Origin: Streptomyces sp. AV19
GTDB lineage: Bacteria > Actinomycetota > Actinomycetes > Streptomycetales > Streptomycetaceae
Assembly: GCF_015999245.1 (NCBI RefSeq)
Contig: NZ_JAEAMR010000007.1
Location: 941,711 to 1,005,710, forward strand
DNA: 64,000 nt
Direction of reading: 5' to 3'
Position numbers and translations under genes: made by a program. Positions 48,528-60,757 of this stretch are shown here, piece by piece. A model generated the notes under the pieces. It made no database searches. It saw only the letters and a list, made by a program, of their open reading frames with translations, and was not told where the DNA came from. Each line of letters begins with the position of its first letter. The stretch's first letter is position 1.

Positions 48528-49192
48528 GTGACGACGGCCGTATCGATACCCAGGACCGGGGGCAGCGGGGGACAGGTCGCCGTCGCGGCGAGGGCCCGGC
48601 AGGTGGTCAAGGCGTACGGCTCGGGCGAGACCCGCGTCACCGCCCTGGACCACGTGGATGTGGACATCGCCCGCGGCCGCTTCACGGCGATCATGGGCCC
48701 CTCGGGCTCCGGCAAGTCGACCCTCATGCACTGCCTGGCCGGACTCGACACCGTGACCTCGGGTCAGATCTGGATCGACGAGACCGAGATCTCCGGTCTC
48801 AAGGACAAGAAGCTCACCCAGCTCCGCCGCGACCGGATCGGCTTTATCTTCCAGGCGTTCAACCTGCTGCCGACGCTCAACGCCCTGGAGCCCGGCCCGA
48901 GATCATCTTCGGCGACGAGCCGACCGGCAACCTCGACTCCCGCTCCGGCGCCGAGGTCCTCGGCTTCCTGCGCCGCTCGGTGGACGAGCTCGGCCAGACC
49001 ATTGTGATGGTCACCCACGACGCGGTCGCCGCCTCGTACGCCGACCGCGTCCTCTACCTCGCCGACGGCCGGATCGTGGACGAGATGCACCAGCCCACGG
49101 CCGACATGGTCCTGGAGCGCATGCTGCGCTTCATTCCGGGGAGCGGCCCCCGGACCCCCGCCGACTTCGACGCCCGCGGACGGGTGTCGTGA
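48528..49192 (+). pseudogene. ABC exporter ATPase with internal deletion and frameshift
   Basis: The remains of a LolD/MacB-type ATPase. From GTG 48528 one frame has Walker A (GPSGSGKST) and the Q-loop (IFQAFNLLPTLNALE), then runs into nonsense and stops at 49007. After about 48890 a different frame continues with RPEIIFGDEPTGNLDS (Walker B), MVTHDAVAASYADR and the family C-terminus, and stops at 49192. The roughly 55 residues normally between these parts, including the LSGGQ signature, are missing. The best explanation is a deletion of roughly 160 bp not divisible by three, with its junction in CTGGAGCCCGGCCCGAG. No active ATPase can be made. An assembly error must be excluded. The permease start overlaps its stop. 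Confidence 0.88.
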
Positions 49193-51753
49193 CCGTCCTC
49201 AAGACCTCCCTGCGCAACGTCCTCGCGCACAAGGGCCGCATGGCGCTGTCCGCCGTCGCGGTCCTGCTCTCGGTGGCGTTCGTCTGCGGGACCCTGGTGT
49301 TCACCGACACCATGAGCGCCACCTTCGACAAGCTCTTCGGCGCCACCGCCTCCGACGTCGGCGTCGGCCCGAAGAAGAACGACCGCGCCCAGGAGACCGG
49401 CACGCCGCAGACGCTCCCCGCGTCGCTGGCCGGCCGGCTGGCGAAGGTGCCGGGCGCGGCCAAGGTCGAGCCGCTGGTCTCCAGCCAGCAGCTCGCCGTC
49501 TCCAGCGCCAAGGAGAACGAGAGCCTGAGCCCCTCCTCCGGTGCTCCCACGGTGGGCGTCAACTGGCACGAGGGCCAGAAGAAGTCCGTCGAGATCACCA
49601 GCGGCCACGAGCCGCACGGCGCCGGCGAGGTCGTCCTCGACAAGGACACCGCCGACAAGCATCACGTGAAGATGGGCGACACGCTCCGGGTGACGACCGC
49701 GCCCGGTGACTTCTCCGTACGGGTCGTCGGCATCGTCACCTACCGGACCACCAACCCCGGTGCGGCCGTCCTCTACTTCGACACCCCGACCGCGCAGGCC
49801 AAGCTGCTCGGCACCTCCGGCGCCTATACGGGCTTCGGGCTGACCGCCGCGTCCGGCGTCACGCACGACCGGCTCAAGAAGGACGTCACCGCGGCCATCG
49901 GCACCGACTACACCGTCCGCACCGCCGCCGAGACCAAGGAGGAGAACGAGAAGGACTTCGGCTCCGTCCTCGACGTGCTGAAGTACGCGCTGCTCGGCTT
50001 CGCCGGCATCGCCGTCCTGGTCGGCGTCTTCCTGATCGTCAACACCTTCTCCATGCTGGTCGCCCAGCGCACCCGGGAGATCGGGCTGATGCGGGCCATC
50101 GGTTCGAGCCGCCGTCAGGTCAACCGGTCCGTGCTGACCGAGGCCCTGCTGCTCGGCGTCGTCGGCTCGGTCCTGGGCATCGGCGGCGGCATCGCGCTGG
50201 CCGTGGGACTCATGGAGCTCATGGGATCCCTGGGGGTGAAGCTCGACCTCGGCGAACTGACCGTCAAGCCCACCACCCCGCTCGTCGGCCTCGCGGTCGG
50301 CGTGGTCGTCACCGTCCTCGCCGCGTACCTGCCCGCCCGCCGGGCCGGGAAGATCTCCCCGATGGCGGCCCTGCGCGACGCGGGCAACCCCGCCGACGCC
50401 AAGGCCGGCAAGGTACGGACCGCCATCGGCCTGGTGCTCACCGGCGCCGGCGCGGCCGCCCTGGTGGCGGCGGGCGGAGCGGACGACGCGTCCGGCGGCT
50501 CCGGCCTGCTCGCGCCGGGCGTCCTGCTCACCCTGGTCGGCTTCGTCGTCGTCGGCCCGCTGCTCGCCGGTTTCGTCGTGCGCGTCCTCGGCGCGGTCGT
50601 CCTGCGGGTCTTCGGACCGGTCGGCCGCCTCGCCGAGCGCAACGCGCTGCGCAACCCGCGGCGTACGGGCGCCACGGCCTCGGCCCTGATGATCGGCCTC
50701 GCGCTGGTCGCCGCCCTGTCGGTGGTCGGCTCCTCGATGGTCGCCTCGGCCACCGAACAGCTCGACAGGTCCGTCGGCGCGGACTTCATCATCGACGGCA
50801 ACAACGGGCCGCTCACCCCGGCCATGGTCAGGGCCGTGAAGTCCGCGGACCACGTCGAGCACGTCACCGAGTACGCCGTCGTCCGGGCCCGGATCACCAC
50901 CCCCGACGGCAAGGCGGGCGACCAGCGGATCTCCGCCGCGAGCCCGAGCTACGCCGAGGACGTGCGCGCCGGGACGGTGGCGGGCAAGCTCTCCGCCGCC
51001 TACGGCAAGGACGCCATGTCCGTCCCCGAGGGCTACGCCGAGGAGCACGGCATCAAGGTCGGCGACCGGCTGACCGTCGCCATGACGGACGGACGCACGG
51101 CACGGCTGAAGGTCGGCGCGATCACCTCGGACGACACCAGCATCGACAAGGGCGCGATGTACACGGGCATCGCCACGGCCCGGCAGTACCTGCCAGCCGA
51201 CAAGATGCCGCCGCCGCTGATGATGCTGGCCAAGGCCCAGGACGGGCAGGCCGACGAGGCCGCCGCCGCGCTGAAGGCGGCGCTGAAGGACTACCCGCAG
51301 CTCAAGGTCCGCGACCAGGCCGACTACAAGGAGCTGATCAAGGACCAGGTCGGCCAGCTGCTCAACATGATCTACGGCCTGCTGGCCCTGGCGATCGTCG
51401 TGGCGGTCCTGGGCGTCGTGAACACCCTCGCCCTCTCGGTCGTCGAGCGCACCCGGGAGATCGGCCTGATGCGCGCCATCGGCCTCTCCCGCCGCCAGCT
51501 GCGCCGCATGATCCGCCTGGAGTCGGTGGTGATCGCGCTCTTCGGCGCCCTGCTGGGCCTGGGCCTGGGTCTGGCCTGGGGAGCGACGGCCCAGAAACTG
51601 CTGGCGCTGGAGGGACTCGGGGTGCTGGACATCCCCTGGCCCACGATCGTCACCGTCTTCCTCGGCTCCGCCCTGGTCGGCCTCCTGGCCGCCCTGGTCC
51701 CGGCCTTCCGGGCGGGCCGGATGAACGTCCTGAACGCGATCGCGACGGACTGA
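49189..51753 (+). CDS. FtsX-type ABC transporter permease
   Basis: An 854-residue MacB/FtsX-type exporter permease with the usual plan: N-terminal helix (about 18-40), a first extracytoplasmic domain, three helices with QRTREIGLMRAIGSSRRQVNRS in part as coupling segment, a middle helical region (about 400-475), a second extracytoplasmic domain and a final FtsX block with VERTREIGLMRAIGLSRRQL and MNVLNAIATD at the end. It is intact although its partner ATPase, overlapping by 4 bp (GTGA), is broken. Lipid or lipoprotein handling is the family role; the substrate is unknown. The stop codon lies in an 18-bp tandem duplication. Confidence 0.92.
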   Translation: MTVLKTSLRNVLAHKGRMALSAVAVLLSVAFVCGTLVFTDTMSATFDKLFGATASDVGVGPKKNDRAQETGTPQTLPASLAGRLAKVPGAAKVEPLVSSQQLAVSSAKENESLSPSSGAPTVGVNWHEGQKKSVEITSGHEPHGAGEVVLDKDTADKHHVKMGDTLRVTTAPGDFSVRVVGIVTYRTTNPGAAVLYFDTPTAQAKLLGTSGAYTGFGLTAASGVTHDRLKKDVTAAIGTDYTVRTAAETKEENEKDFGSVLDVLKYALLGFAGIAVLVGVFLIVNTFSMLVAQRTREIGLMRAIGSSRRQVNRSVLTEALLLGVVGSVLGIGGGIALAVGLMELMGSLGVKLDLGELTVKPTTPLVGLAVGVVVTVLAAYLPARRAGKISPMAALRDAGNPADAKAGKVRTAIGLVLTGAGAAALVAAGGADDASGGSGLLAPGVLLTLVGFVVVGPLLAGFVVRVLGAVVLRVFGPVGRLAERNALRNPRRTGATASALMIGLALVAALSVVGSSMVASATEQLDRSVGADFIIDGNNGPLTPAMVRAVKSADHVEHVTEYAVVRARITTPDGKAGDQRISAASPSYAEDVRAGTVAGKLSAAYGKDAMSVPEGYAEEHGIKVGDRLTVAMTDGRTARLKVGAITSDDTSIDKGAMYTGIATARQYLPADKMPPPLMMLAKAQDGQADEAAAALKAALKDYPQLKVRDQADYKELIKDQVGQLLNMIYGLLALAIVVAVLGVVNTLALSVVERTREIGLMRAIGLSRRQLRRMIRLESVVIALFGALLGLGLGLAWGATAQKLLALEGLGVLDIPWPTIVTVFLGSALVGLLAALVPAFRAGRMNVLNAIATD

Positions 51754-51776
51754 TTCCGCGCGACGGACTGATTCCG
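51741..51776 (+). repeat. 18-bp perfect tandem duplication over the permease stop
   Basis: CGCGACGGACTGATTCCG occurs twice in direct succession (51741-51758, 51759-51776). Because 18 is a multiple of three, the second copy repeats the TGA in frame, giving a backup stop. Confidence 0.95.
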
Positions 51777-51807
51777 GAGGAGGAGAGGAACGGGGGGAGG
51801 GAAACGA

Positions 51808-51844
51808 GGGCCCGGACGCGCCACGGGGGTGCGCGTCCGGGCCC
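51808..51844 (+). terminator. Terminator after the ABC permease gene
   Basis: GGGCCCGGACGCGC (51808-51821) and GCGCGTCCGGGCCC (51831-51844) are perfect 14-bp arms around a 9-nt loop, followed by TT. Confidence 0.85.
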
Positions 51845-52312
51845 TTGGGCTGTGCGCCCGGCTTTTCGGGGGCTCGGCCTGTTTGGGGCTTGGCCCGGGC
51901 CGAACTTCGGCGGGGGCGGAATTCGGCCCGCCTGGGGGTCGCCCCCTCCGGGGAGTTCGAGGACGAGCGGCGGAGCCGCGATTCCAGCCCGTCCGGCGCT
52001 TGAGGGCAACCGCGCGGAGCGCGGTTGCGGGGGCAGGGGCGCAGCCCCGAAAAGGGGGTCCAGGGGCGGAGCCCCGGTGGGGGTGCAGGGGGCGGAGCCC
52101 CCGCCACCGCCCGGAGGGCGGTTCGGGCCGAGGGGCGGAGCCCCGGGAGAAACGGTGAAAGGGAGGGCCGGGGGGCAAACCTCCCCACCCCCCAACGCCC
52201 CCGCACCGCCCCCCCGACCGTCGTACGCTGGTGGGACACCCGACCCGTACACCCCACGCGTCGGGCCGTTCGCGTTGTCCACTTGCGCCCAACCCTGGAC
52301 GGGAAGCCCTCC
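51845..52312 (+). repeat. 468-bp repeat region and mfd promoter
   Basis: The region holds repeat C (51933-51964), a repeat-B copy (about 51985-52005), a CGCGGAGCGCG hairpin, several GGGGCGGAGCCCC hairpins and a repeat A core at 52150-52163 without an inverted partner. At the right end TACGCT (52224-52229) is a likely mfd -10, giving a leader of about 77 nt with a GGGAAG Shine-Dalgarno. Confidence 0.8.
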
Positions 52313-55861
<3,549 letters not shown>

Positions 55862-55867
<6 letters not shown>

Positions 55868-55915
55868 CCCGGCTGACCCGGCTGACCCGGCTGACCCGGC
55901 AGACCCGGCTGACCC
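55862..55915 (+). repeat. Six-unit 9-bp repeat containing the mfd stop codon
   Basis: GGCTGACCC repeats six times, the fifth unit reading GGCAGACCC. All units keep the mfd frame, so the stop TGA is followed by four further in-frame TGA codons. Confidence 0.95.
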
Positions 55916-55959
55916 AGTCGCGCCCGGTTCGCGCCGTGCGCGGCTCCATAGCGCCCCGT

Positions 55960-55989
55960 ATCACGGGTCGCGCCATCACGGGTCACGCC
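55960..55989. repeat. 15-bp tandem repeat, mfd/DUF2079 spacer
   Basis: ATCACGGGTCGCGCC and ATCACGGGTCACGCC lie head to tail in the spacer between convergent mfd and DUF2079 genes. No terminator hairpin with long perfect arms is seen there. Confidence 0.8.
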
Positions 55990-56047
55990 CGGGCCCCGGC
56001 TGCGGGCCCGCATCGCGGTCCCACTGCTGGGGGCGGTGCCGTGGTGC

Positions 56048-57508
56048 TCACGCGGGGGCGACCCGCTTGAGCACCACGGTGGCGCCCTCGGCGCCGAACA
56101 TCTCGTAGCGGGTGTTCGGATGCATCCGCTCGGCATCCGCCGCCAGATCCTTGGCGGCCCTGCCGTCGCCGACGCGCTCGACCAGGTAGTCGGGCTCGAT
56201 GCCCCGGGTGTCGCCGATCCAGAAGACCCGGCAACGACTGGTGAGGCGGCTTATGGAGGCCACGTCCGATGCCTCGACGGTGGCGCCGTCGGGTATGCGC
56301 TGCAGCAGCCGCTCGGTGGCCCGGACGCTCTCGGGTATTCGGTAGGTGGCGGGCTCGGTCAGGCCGTACAGCGGCAGGGCCGCGCTGAACGCGAGCGCCG
56401 CCCCGGCCACTGCGGCCGGCAGCTGCCCGGCGTATCTGCGCAGCCAGGCGCGCGGGCTGTGGTGCGCTTTGGCGAGCGCGTCGGTCAGTGCCACGAAGAC
56501 GATCGGCATCAGGACGGCGTTGTAGTGCCAGTCCGTGCCCCAGTAGTGGTCGTCGTGGGAGACGAAGCGCCAGGCGACGGTCGGCACGGCGGCGATCAGC
56601 ACCGGGGAGCGCAGGGCCAGCAGGCCGGTGGTCGGCAGCAGTATCCACAGCAGGGTGCGCAGTGCCGTCAGCAGCGGGATGGTGGGGGCGGGGCCCTCGC
56701 CGTCGAGCTTCTGCCAGTAGTCGTAGGAGCCGGTGTTGTTGAAGGCCGGGATGGCCACGGTCAGGGTCAGGGCGGTGGCGGCGAGGCCGATGGCGACGAG
56801 CCCGCAGGCCAGACGCATCGCGCGGGGATCGCGGCCGGTGCGGCGCAGGGAGACCAGGATCGCCACGCCGATCGCGGCGACGGTGACCCCCAGGTCCTCC
56901 TTGACCAGGACGAGGGGCAGTGCCCACCATGCGGCGGTCCGCCAGCGCCGGTTGACCACGGCCTCCAGGGAGAAGGCCAGGAGCGGCACGGCGAACGCTA
57001 TCTCGTGGAAGTCGAAGTCCACAGCGCGTTGCACGCCCCACGAGAACCCGTAGGCGACACCTATCGCCAGCCCCCGGGCCCGGCCCAGCTTCCCGGCGGC
57101 GAGCCGGGTGACGGGCACGGCGGACAGTGCGAACAGCGCGGCCTGGGCGATGAGGAGGGTGACGGGGCCGGGGAAGAGCCTGTAGAAGGGGGCGAGGAGT
57201 GCGGTGACCGGGCTGAAGTGGTCGCCGAGGATGTTGGTCCCGGGGCCCTTGAGGTCGGCGACGGGCGTCTGGAGGTGTGCGTAGGTCCGGATGGCCTGCT
57301 CGAAGATACCCAGGTCCCAGGACATGGTCAGCATCCGCAGATGCCGGGTGACCGACAGGGTGGCGTAGAGGACGAACAGCGTCCCCGCCAGCCAGTAGGG
57401 ATCGAGCCGTGGCGCCCGCAGGGCCTTCTGCCAGGTGGTGCGGCTCCCGACCTGGGTGCCGGCCGCGCTCGGGCCCGGTGCCGAGACTGCGGCTGCGGCC
57501 GAGTCCAT
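56048..57508 (-). CDS. DUF2079 polytopic membrane protein
   Basis: A 486-residue protein with about ten membrane helices matching the DUF2079 family, which resembles lipid-linked-sugar glycosyltransferases of the GT-C type. The first loop has MSWDLGIFEQAIRTYAH, with an acidic residue where GT-C enzymes place theirs, and a later loop has NILGDHFSPVTALLAPFYRLFPGP in part. The C-terminal 110 residues are a soluble outer domain (SVRATERLLQRIPDGATVEAS). Activity is unproven. ATG 57508 is used because AAAGGACC precedes it. Confidence 0.85.
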   Translation of the reverse strand: MDSAAAAVSAPGPSAAGTQVGSRTTWQKALRAPRLDPYWLAGTLFVLYATLSVTRHLRMLTMSWDLGIFEQAIRTYAHLQTPVADLKGPGTNILGDHFSPVTALLAPFYRLFPGPVTLLIAQAALFALSAVPVTRLAAGKLGRARGLAIGVAYGFSWGVQRAVDFDFHEIAFAVPLLAFSLEAVVNRRWRTAAWWALPLVLVKEDLGVTVAAIGVAILVSLRRTGRDPRAMRLACGLVAIGLAATALTLTVAIPAFNNTGSYDYWQKLDGEGPAPTIPLLTALRTLLWILLPTTGLLALRSPVLIAAVPTVAWRFVSHDDHYWGTDWHYNAVLMPIVFVALTDALAKAHHSPRAWLRRYAGQLPAAVAGAALAFSAALPLYGLTEPATYRIPESVRATERLLQRIPDGATVEASDVASISRLTSRCRVFWIGDTRGIEPDYLVERVGDGRAAKDLAADAERMHPNTRYEMFGAEGATVVLKRVAPA

Positions 57509-57627
57509 GGGGTGGTCCTTTCCTCCGCCTGCTTCTTCTGGTCTGTGGGCGACTGTCGAAAAGATACGCGGAACCACCGGAGGGGAATGACGCCGTTGCC
57601 CGTGGGGGGCCGTCGCCGTGGAGCGGC

Positions 57628-58371
57628 TCAGCCCGTCTTCTTCCAGGTGGTGCAGCCGCTGGTCTTGAAGTAGGCGTCCTGCGGGGTGATCGTCACCAGG
57701 CCGTTTCCGGTGACGTTCTCATTGGCCTCGATCGAGTCGATCCCGTGCAGGGCGTCCTTGGCGCGCTCCCAGTAGCAGTTGCCGTCCGCCTTGTTGTCCG
57801 CGGAGGTATAGGTACCGGGAGGTATGTCGACACCCACGCGGTACATCCCGTTGCCCGGAGCCGAGGTCCTGGGCGTACCGCTCTTCTTCTCCGGGACGCG
57901 CTCCCAGCCCTTGCAGCCGTGGGTCTTGAACACCTTGTCACCGGTGGCGATCGTCACGTAGCTGGACCCGATGACATTGTCGTTGGCGATGATCGAGTCC
58001 GGGTCGCCCTTGGAGTCCTTGGCCCGCTCCCAGTAGCAGTTGTCGTCCTCCTTGTTGCCCACGCTGCGGTAGGTGCCGGGCTTGACGTCGGAGCCGACCC
58101 GGAAGGTGCCGTTGCCGGAGAGGCCGGCCTTCCGGCTCTTCCCCTCCTTTCCGCCTCCGCTCTTGCCGCCCTGTGCGGCGCCTCCCGCGTCCGAGGAGGT
58201 CACGACGCGGTCGGAGGCCTTGCTCCCGCCGTCTTCCCCGTCGCTCCCACCGGGCGCGACGGCGGCGCCGATGCCCACGACGAGGACAAGCGCTCCCGCG
58301 CCGGTGAGCACCTTGTGCCGGGCGAACCAGTTCCGCTGCTTCTGCCGGTGCTGCTGGGCCTGCTGATGCAT
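57628..58371 (-). CDS. Anchored protein with two tandem ~73-residue domains
   Basis: A 247-residue protein with a polar N-terminus (MHQQAQQHRQKQRNWFARHK), one membrane segment (about 23-40) and a Gly/Ser/Lys linker. Two homologous domains follow: FRVGSDVKPGTYRSVGNKED...CYWERAKD...GCKGWERV and YRVGVDIPPGTYTSADNKAD...CYWERAKD...GCTTWKKT. Each has two cysteines that may pair. The domain recurs in actinobacterial secreted proteins, but I do not know its function. ATG 58371 has GAGGGG upstream. It diverges from the methylase-like gene over a spacer rich in TTCAC/GTGAA half-sites. Confidence 0.82.
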   Translation of the reverse strand: MHQQAQQHRQKQRNWFARHKVLTGAGALVLVVGIGAAVAPGGSDGEDGGSKASDRVVTSSDAGGAAQGGKSGGGKEGKSRKAGLSGNGTFRVGSDVKPGTYRSVGNKEDDNCYWERAKDSKGDPDSIIANDNVIGSSYVTIATGDKVFKTHGCKGWERVPEKKSGTPRTSAPGNGMYRVGVDIPPGTYTSADNKADGNCYWERAKDALHGIDSIEANENVTGNGLVTITPQDAYFKTSGCTTWKKTG

Positions 58372-58392
58372 GGGACACCCCTCACTACGAGT

Positions 58393-58506
58393 TCCGTGAA
58401 TCGATGAGTCAATGACAGCAGACTCTGTGAACCGGGTCAACGAGATTCACGAGATGGGGTGAGTTCACGACTGTGAAGCGGTTGGTGGAGGGTGCGGGGG
58501 TATGCT
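58393..58506. promoter_or_regulatory. Divergent spacer with five TTCAC/GTGAA half-sites
   Basis: GTGAA at 58396-58400, 58427-58431 and 58473-58477, and TTCAC at 58446-58450 and 58464-58468, lie in this A+T-richer spacer. TTCAC-GACT-GTGAA (58464-58477) is a close inverted pair, and CGTGAATC/GATTCACG (from 58395 and 58444) a distant one. TATGCT at 58501-58506 is a likely -10 for the rightward gene. Confidence 0.5.
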
Positions 58507-58555
58507 CGTCACCACATCGGAGACGCGGTGTGCGACGCAGAGGGAGGGGAGTCAG

Positions 58556-60625
58556 GTGACGGACAGTGCGGCGGAGGTGACCGCGGCGGGGATCGCCCGG
58601 CTGGCCGGAGTGGGCCGCGCGGCGGTCAGTAACTGGCGCCGGCGGCACGCCGACTTCCCCCAGCCCGTCGGGGGCACCGAGACGAGCCCGACCTTCTACC
58701 TCGGCGACGTCGAGCAGTGGCTGCGGCACCAGGGCAAGATCGCCGAGGTGCCGCTCCGCGAGCGTGTCTGGCAGCACCTCGCCGGGCACCCGGCCGGCGC
58801 CGTGACGGCCCTGCGCTACGCCGGGTCCGTGCTCCTCCTGGTCCGCGACCGGCCGACGACGTGGCTGGAGCTCGCGGAGCTCTCCGACCTCGGGCTCGCC
58901 GAGGCCCTGCCCACGGCCCTCGAAGCGGCGCTGGCCGCCCGCCTCGGGGAGGACCACGTCGTCCCCCTCCCCACCCCCGCCGAACTCGCCGTTTCCTCCG
59001 CGCTCGTGCGCGGCGCCGCCGAGCTGGCCTCGGCGCGCGGTGCCGCGCAGGCCTACGAGTTCCTCCTCGGCCGTCACCTCGACGCCAACCCCCGGCAGTA
59101 CTCCCTCACTCCGCCCGGCGCGGCCGAGCTCATGGCCGCCCTCGGCCGGGGCGCCGCCGAGCCCCGGCGCCCGCGCACGGTCCTCGACCCCGCGTGCGGC
59201 ACCGGCAGCCTGCTGAGTGCGGCCGGCCCGTCCGGCTCCGTGGCCGGGCTGTCGGTCCTCGGCCAGGAGGCCGACGCCGACCTGGCGGCGCTCACCGCCC
59301 TGCGCCTCGCCCTGCACTCCGACGCGCTGGTGCGCGTGCGCGCCGGCGACAGCCTGCGCGCGGACGCCTTCACCGACGTGGCCGCCGACACGGTCCTGTG
59401 CCACCCGCCGTTCAACGAGCGCAACTGGGGCCACGAGGAGCTCGCCTACGACCCTCGGTGGGAGTACGGCTTCCCGGCCCGCACCGAGTCGGAGCTCGCC
59501 TGGGTCCAGCACGCCCTGTCCCGGTTGCGTGAGGGCGGCACCGCCGTCCTGCTGATGCCGCCCGCGACGGCCTCCCGCCGCTCGGGCCGCCGCATCCGGG
59601 CCGACCTGCTGCGGCGCGGCGCGCTACGGGCGGTGATCGCCCTGCCGGCCGGCGCCGCCCCGCCGTACGGCATCCCCCTGCACGTATGGGTCCTGCGCCG
59701 CCCCGGCGCCCAGACGTCCCCCGCGCCGCAGCTCCTCCTCGTCGACGCCGCCGACCTCGCCCCCGCCGGTCGGGACAAGCTGCCCTGGCAGGCCGTCAGC
59801 TCCGCCGTGCTGGAGGCATGGCAGGACTTCGACCGCTCCGGCACGGTCGAGGAGAAGCCGGGGCGGCACCGCTCGCTGCCGGTCATCGACCTGCTCGACG
59901 ACGACGTCGACCTGGCCCCGGCCCGGCATCTCCCCCCGCCGGCCACCTCCGGCGGTGCCGCCGACCTGGCCGCGGTCCACGACCGGCTCACCGTCGCCCT
60001 GGGGAGGGCCGCGGAGCTCGCCCCCGCTGTGCCCGGCGGGCCCGCCGACGGTGCCCGCTGGCCGACCACCACCGTCGGTGAACTCGCCCGTGCCGGAGCC
60101 CTGGTCATGCGCGCCGGCGGCCCCGGCACCGCGGCCGGGGCGGATGCGCCGCCCGTGCTCACCGACTACGACGTCAAGGCCGGCCTCGCCCCCTCCGGGG
60201 TGCTGCCCGAGGGCCTCGCGGAAGACCCGGTGCAGGTCGAGGCCGGCGACGTCGTCGTGCCGGTGCTCGGCGACGTCACCGTGGCCCGCGTGATCGACGA
60301 GGCCACAGCAGGGGCGGCGCTGGGCCGGGGGCTGTTCCTGCTGCGACCGGATCCTGCGGCCATCGACCCCTGGTTCCTCGCCGGGTTCCTGCGCGGTACC
60401 GCCAACCAGCGTCAGGCCAGCAGCTACGCGTCCACCGCGACCCGGCTCGACGTGCGCCGGCTCCAGGTACCCCGGCTGCCGCTCGCGGACCAGCGCCGTT
60501 ACGGTGCCCGCTTCCGGGCGCTGGCCGAGTTCGAGGAGGCGCTGCGTGTGACGGAGCGTCTGGGGGGCCACCTGATACAGGGGTTGTACGACGGGCTCAC
60601 GGACGGAAGTGTTCGCCCCGAGTGA
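58556..60625 (+). CDS. HTH / N6-methylase-like / specificity-like protein
   Basis: A 689-residue protein. Residues 1-60 hold a helix-turn-helix (AAGIARLAGVGRAAVSNWRRRH) followed by a FYLGDVEQWL segment. The methylase core (about 190-420) has the SAM loop DPACGTGSLL from D211 and VLGQEADADLAALTALRLAL, as in HsdM-type enzymes. The catalytic motif IV, normally NPPF/Y, reads H283-P-P-F here, so the methylation-essential Asn is replaced. The C-terminal third (PTTTVGELARAGALV, DVVVPVLGDVTVARV, FLAGFLRGT, VPRLPLADQR) resembles a type I specificity subunit. No restriction subunit is near. GTG 58556 has GGGAGGGGA upstream. It may be a DNA-binding regulator rather than an active methylase. Confidence 0.8.
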   Translation: MTDSAAEVTAAGIARLAGVGRAAVSNWRRRHADFPQPVGGTETSPTFYLGDVEQWLRHQGKIAEVPLRERVWQHLAGHPAGAVTALRYAGSVLLLVRDRPTTWLELAELSDLGLAEALPTALEAALAARLGEDHVVPLPTPAELAVSSALVRGAAELASARGAAQAYEFLLGRHLDANPRQYSLTPPGAAELMAALGRGAAEPRRPRTVLDPACGTGSLLSAAGPSGSVAGLSVLGQEADADLAALTALRLALHSDALVRVRAGDSLRADAFTDVAADTVLCHPPFNERNWGHEELAYDPRWEYGFPARTESELAWVQHALSRLREGGTAVLLMPPATASRRSGRRIRADLLRRGALRAVIALPAGAAPPYGIPLHVWVLRRPGAQTSPAPQLLLVDAADLAPAGRDKLPWQAVSSAVLEAWQDFDRSGTVEEKPGRHRSLPVIDLLDDDVDLAPARHLPPPATSGGAADLAAVHDRLTVALGRAAELAPAVPGGPADGARWPTTTVGELARAGALVMRAGGPGTAAGADAPPVLTDYDVKAGLAPSGVLPEGLAEDPVQVEAGDVVVPVLGDVTVARVIDEATAGAALGRGLFLLRPDPAAIDPWFLAGFLRGTANQRQASSYASTATRLDVRRLQVPRLPLADQRRYGARFRALAEFEEALRVTERLGGHLIQGLYDGLTDGSVRPE

Positions 60626-60757
60626 GGGCGGGGCCCGCGGCGGCCGGCACGGCGCGGATGTGACATTCCGCGGCGGCGGCCCTGAGCGTACAACCCTCGC
60701 GAACTTTCGGAGGTCGGTAGTCAGGCCCTGATCACACCCCGCATCCGAGGAGCAGCC

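Noticed and set aside
48880..48900. Programmed frameshift in the ABC ATPase
   Set aside because: A frameshift alone would not explain the loss of the signature motif and about 55 residues; there is no slippery sequence either.
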